7,111 nucleotides of DNA from Candidatus Geothermarchaeota archaeon (GTDB lineage Archaea; Thermoproteota; Nitrososphaeria; Geothermarchaeales; JDFR-13): positions 1-7,111 of the forward strand of contig WAMZ01000023.1 of assembly GCA_015522055.1 (NCBI GenBank), given 5' to 3'. A program made the position numbers and the translations under genes. Of this stretch, positions 5,872 through 7,111 are shown piece after piece. Positions within the stretch are counted from its first letter, which is position 1, and each line of letters begins with the position of its first letter. The notes beneath the pieces are model-generated. The model was not told the origin of the DNA. It saw only the letters and a program-made list of their open reading frames with translations, and did no database searches.

Positions 5872-6070
5872 TGTAATATGGATCAATTGCAAGATAATTA
5901 AGCAGAATGGAGGGCATAAACCTAAGGAATACTTCAGTGGGAATCTATATATACTAAGTCTAGATGAGTTGATGATGGTATGGGGAAGTTGTGGTTAATA
6001 GGGATGTTAACATACCATTTATTAACTCTAGTGTAGAGTATGATGTGCTCTCTCTAAAACTTTATTACTA
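5849..6070 (+). pseudogene. Possible gene debris after the 5662 reading frame
   Basis: Where the 5662 frame ends, frame 2 stays open from 5849 to 5998 without its own good start; it includes RIEIAVDVIWIN and, further on, NLYILSLDELMMVW. From about 5976 frame 3 is open to a TAA at about 6069, reading GEVVVNRDVNIPF and on to LKLYY. Joined by two single-base frameshifts, the three pieces would make one protein of roughly 140 residues using the 5662 start. This could be a decayed gene or sequencing errors. Frame 1 is also open over part of the last piece, and open runs of this length occur by chance in AT-rich DNA, so confidence is low. No family is recognised. Confidence 0.22.
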
Positions 6071-6080
6071 AAATATTAAT
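6071..6080 (+). promoter_or_regulatory. Candidate box A of the thioredoxin-fold gene
   Basis: AAATATTAAT is centred about 29 bp before the ATG at 6105, which fits a leaderless or nearly leaderless transcript. No Shine-Dalgarno match is seen before that start, which supports leaderless translation. Confidence 0.4.
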
Positions 6081-6104
6081 GCCAGACACATAAATTCTAT
6101 ATTG

Positions 6105-6476
6105 ATGAAGAATGTTAGGGTACTGATATATGGGCTCTTTCCCACTATTTTTTCTACTTGTGCACCATGTTGTCCATCCGATATGTTATATGGCTGTGAG
6201 CTTGAGCTTGAACAGCTGAGTGAATATCCAGAGTCAATAAGGAGGAATCAGGAATTCCTTGTAGATGTTCTTAGGAAGCTGTCTAGGTTTGGTGATAGTG
6301 TTACGGTGGAGGTTGTTGGTGCCGATAGTTTAAGGGGAGCCATTACAGCGTTTAGATATGGATTGGGGTCGGAGCCAGCGATCATCGTAGGCAAAAAGGT
6401 ATTTAAGGGGAGAGATATAGACATAGATAAAGTTATTGAATATATTGATAGCTTGTTTATGACTCAGAGATATTAA
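6105..6476 (+). CDS. Small thioredoxin-fold protein with a CAPC motif
   Basis: Probably a cytoplasmic thiol-disulfide protein; substrate unknown. The 123 residues (from the ATG at 6105; a TTG directly before it is the alternative) follow the thioredoxin order: first strand VRVLIYG at 4-10, C19-A-P-C22 with an extra C23 beside it, a longer helical part with C31, strand SVTVEVVG at 65-72, P91 in the cis-proline position before AIIVGKKVFKG, and a final helix. CAPC differs from thioredoxin CGPC by one residue. A first helix preceded by a cysteine-rich loop is loosely reminiscent of YuzD-like disulfide proteins, but I cannot assign a family. There is no signal peptide. The stop overlaps the stop of the convergent SDR gene by 4 bp. 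A metal-binding role for the cysteine cluster is an alternative to redox activity. Confidence 0.82.
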   Translation: MKNVRVLIYGLFPTIFSTCAPCCPSDMLYGCELELEQLSEYPESIRRNQEFLVDVLRKLSRFGDSVTVEVVGADSLRGAITAFRYGLGSEPAIIVGKKVFKGRDIDIDKVIEYIDSLFMTQRY

Positions 6477-7111
6477 GGGGGCTTGCTGCCGCTTACTATT
6501 GTTGTTCCTGAGTCTATTATGAATACTTGTCCTGTGATATTGGATGCTTTTTCACTGGTTAGGAATGCCACTAACTCGGCCACTTCACTCGGGTCTACTA
6601 ATCTACCTGTTAGTGTCTTGTGTTTTAAGAATTTATTTAGACTGTCTTTTAGGCCCATTACCTCATCTAACCACTTGAAGTAACTTAGGCCTAGATTGGT
6701 CTCTACGAATCCCGGTGCCACCACATTGGCTGTGATGTTGTATTTAGCTATTTCTATGGCTAGTGATTTGGTGAAGCCGATGATTCCTGCTTTGGCCGCT
6801 GCGTAGGCTGAGAGGTATTCTGCCCCGGTGATGCCGGCGATACTCGATATGTTTATTATCCTCCCCCAGTTAGCTTCTATCATATCGTTTAAGACGGCTC
6901 TGGTGACTAGGTATACACTTTTTAAAGAGACGTTTATCTGCCTATCCCACATATCCTCCGGCATCATGGCTACTGGGGAGGCGAGTCCGAGGCCAGCATT
7001 ATTAACCAATACCGATATACGACCCAGTACATTATGGATGTCTCCCACCATCCTTTCCACATCCTCTCTTCTTGATACATCTGCCTGGAATATCTCTGCT
7101 TCTCCCCCATA
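6473..7111 (-). CDS. SDR-family oxidoreductase, FabG-like (5'-partial)
   Basis: An NAD(P)(H)-dependent short-chain dehydrogenase/reductase of the classical type. The frame stays open to the right edge: 17 residues upstream of the GTG at 7060 match the family (FQADVSRREDVE), so that GTG is internal, and the Rossmann TGxxxGxG start lies outside. Of the visible 212 residues, NNAG is at 37-40, the catalytic asparagine is N60, catalytic serine S90 (in INISSIAG), Y103 and K107 (YAAAK), followed by NVVAPGFVET, near 129-138, and a C-terminal GQVFIIDSG. The best resemblance is to 3-oxoacyl-ACP/acetoacetyl-CoA reductases, but SDRs vary widely in substrate and archaea generally lack the bacterial type II fatty-acid pathway, so the substrate is open. 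The gene is convergent with, and overlaps by 4 bp, the thioredoxin-fold gene. Confidence 0.95.
   Translation of the reverse strand, partial: YGGEAEIFQADVSRREDVERMVGDIHNVLGRISVLVNNAGLGLASPVAMMPEDMWDRQINVSLKSVYLVTRAVLNDMIEANWGRIINISSIAGITGAEYLSAYAAAKAGIIGFTKSLAIEIAKYNITANVVAPGFVETNLGLSYFKWLDEVMGLKDSLNKFLKHKTLTGRLVDPSEVAELVAFLTSEKASNITGQVFIIDSGTTIVSGSKPP

Noticed and set aside
5970..6020. C/D box small RNA suggested by TTGATGATGG near 5970
   Set aside because: No CTGA D box within a suitable distance downstream and no internal C'/D' pair.
7058..7060. GTG at 7060 as the start of the SDR gene
   Set aside because: The frame continues to the right edge with family-like sequence (ADVSRREDVE), and the cofactor-binding N-terminus must lie beyond it.

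Overview
The window reads as chromosomal DNA of a thermophilic or hyperthermophilic archaeon. The support is an archaeal-type cofactor-independent phosphoglycerate mutase, an archaeal hexameric-type glutamate dehydrogenase, heavy use of AGG/AGA for arginine and ATA for isoleucine, AT-rich box-A-like promoters about 26 bp before several starts (suggesting leaderless transcripts), and GGTG-type ribosome sites at others. A Thermoproteota or Korarchaeota-like host is my inference. The glutamate dehydrogenase looks strikingly like Thermococcales enzymes. No rRNA, tRNA, CRISPR array or transposase is recognisable.

Layout: (1) 1-999 (+), apgM cut by the left edge. (2) 996-1706 (-), a sugar-phosphate nucleotidyltransferase, tail-to-tail with apgM through a shared TTAA. 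(3) 1707-1896, a divergent control region with a perfect 14-bp palindrome and a 22-bp-spaced direct repeat. (4) 1897-3156 (+), gdhA. (5) 3234-4391 (-), an unrecognised protein that looks like an archaeal ATPase with degraded nucleotide-binding motifs. (6) 4395-4583, a divergent control region with a repeat-rich promoter. (7) 4584-5369 (+), an ACT-V4R ligand-sensor protein without a DNA-binding domain. (8) 5370-6104, a gene-poor stretch holding a cluster of alternating TGRACA elements, a strong-looking TATA box, a doubtful 67-69 codon ORF and possible gene debris. (9) 6105-6476 (+), a small thioredoxin-fold protein. (10) 6473-7111 (-), an SDR oxidoreductase cut by the right edge, again tail-to-tail through TTAA.

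The genes do not form one pathway. apgM belongs to central glycolysis/gluconeogenesis, the nucleotidyltransferase to sugar activation, and gdhA to nitrogen/carbon exchange at 2-oxoglutarate. The least explained part is 3234-5484: a degenerate ATPase-like gene and an ACT-V4R sensor transcribed divergently from a repeat-bearing 190-bp region. This is the best candidate for something undescribed, but the evidence for a joint system is only arrangement and domain content.
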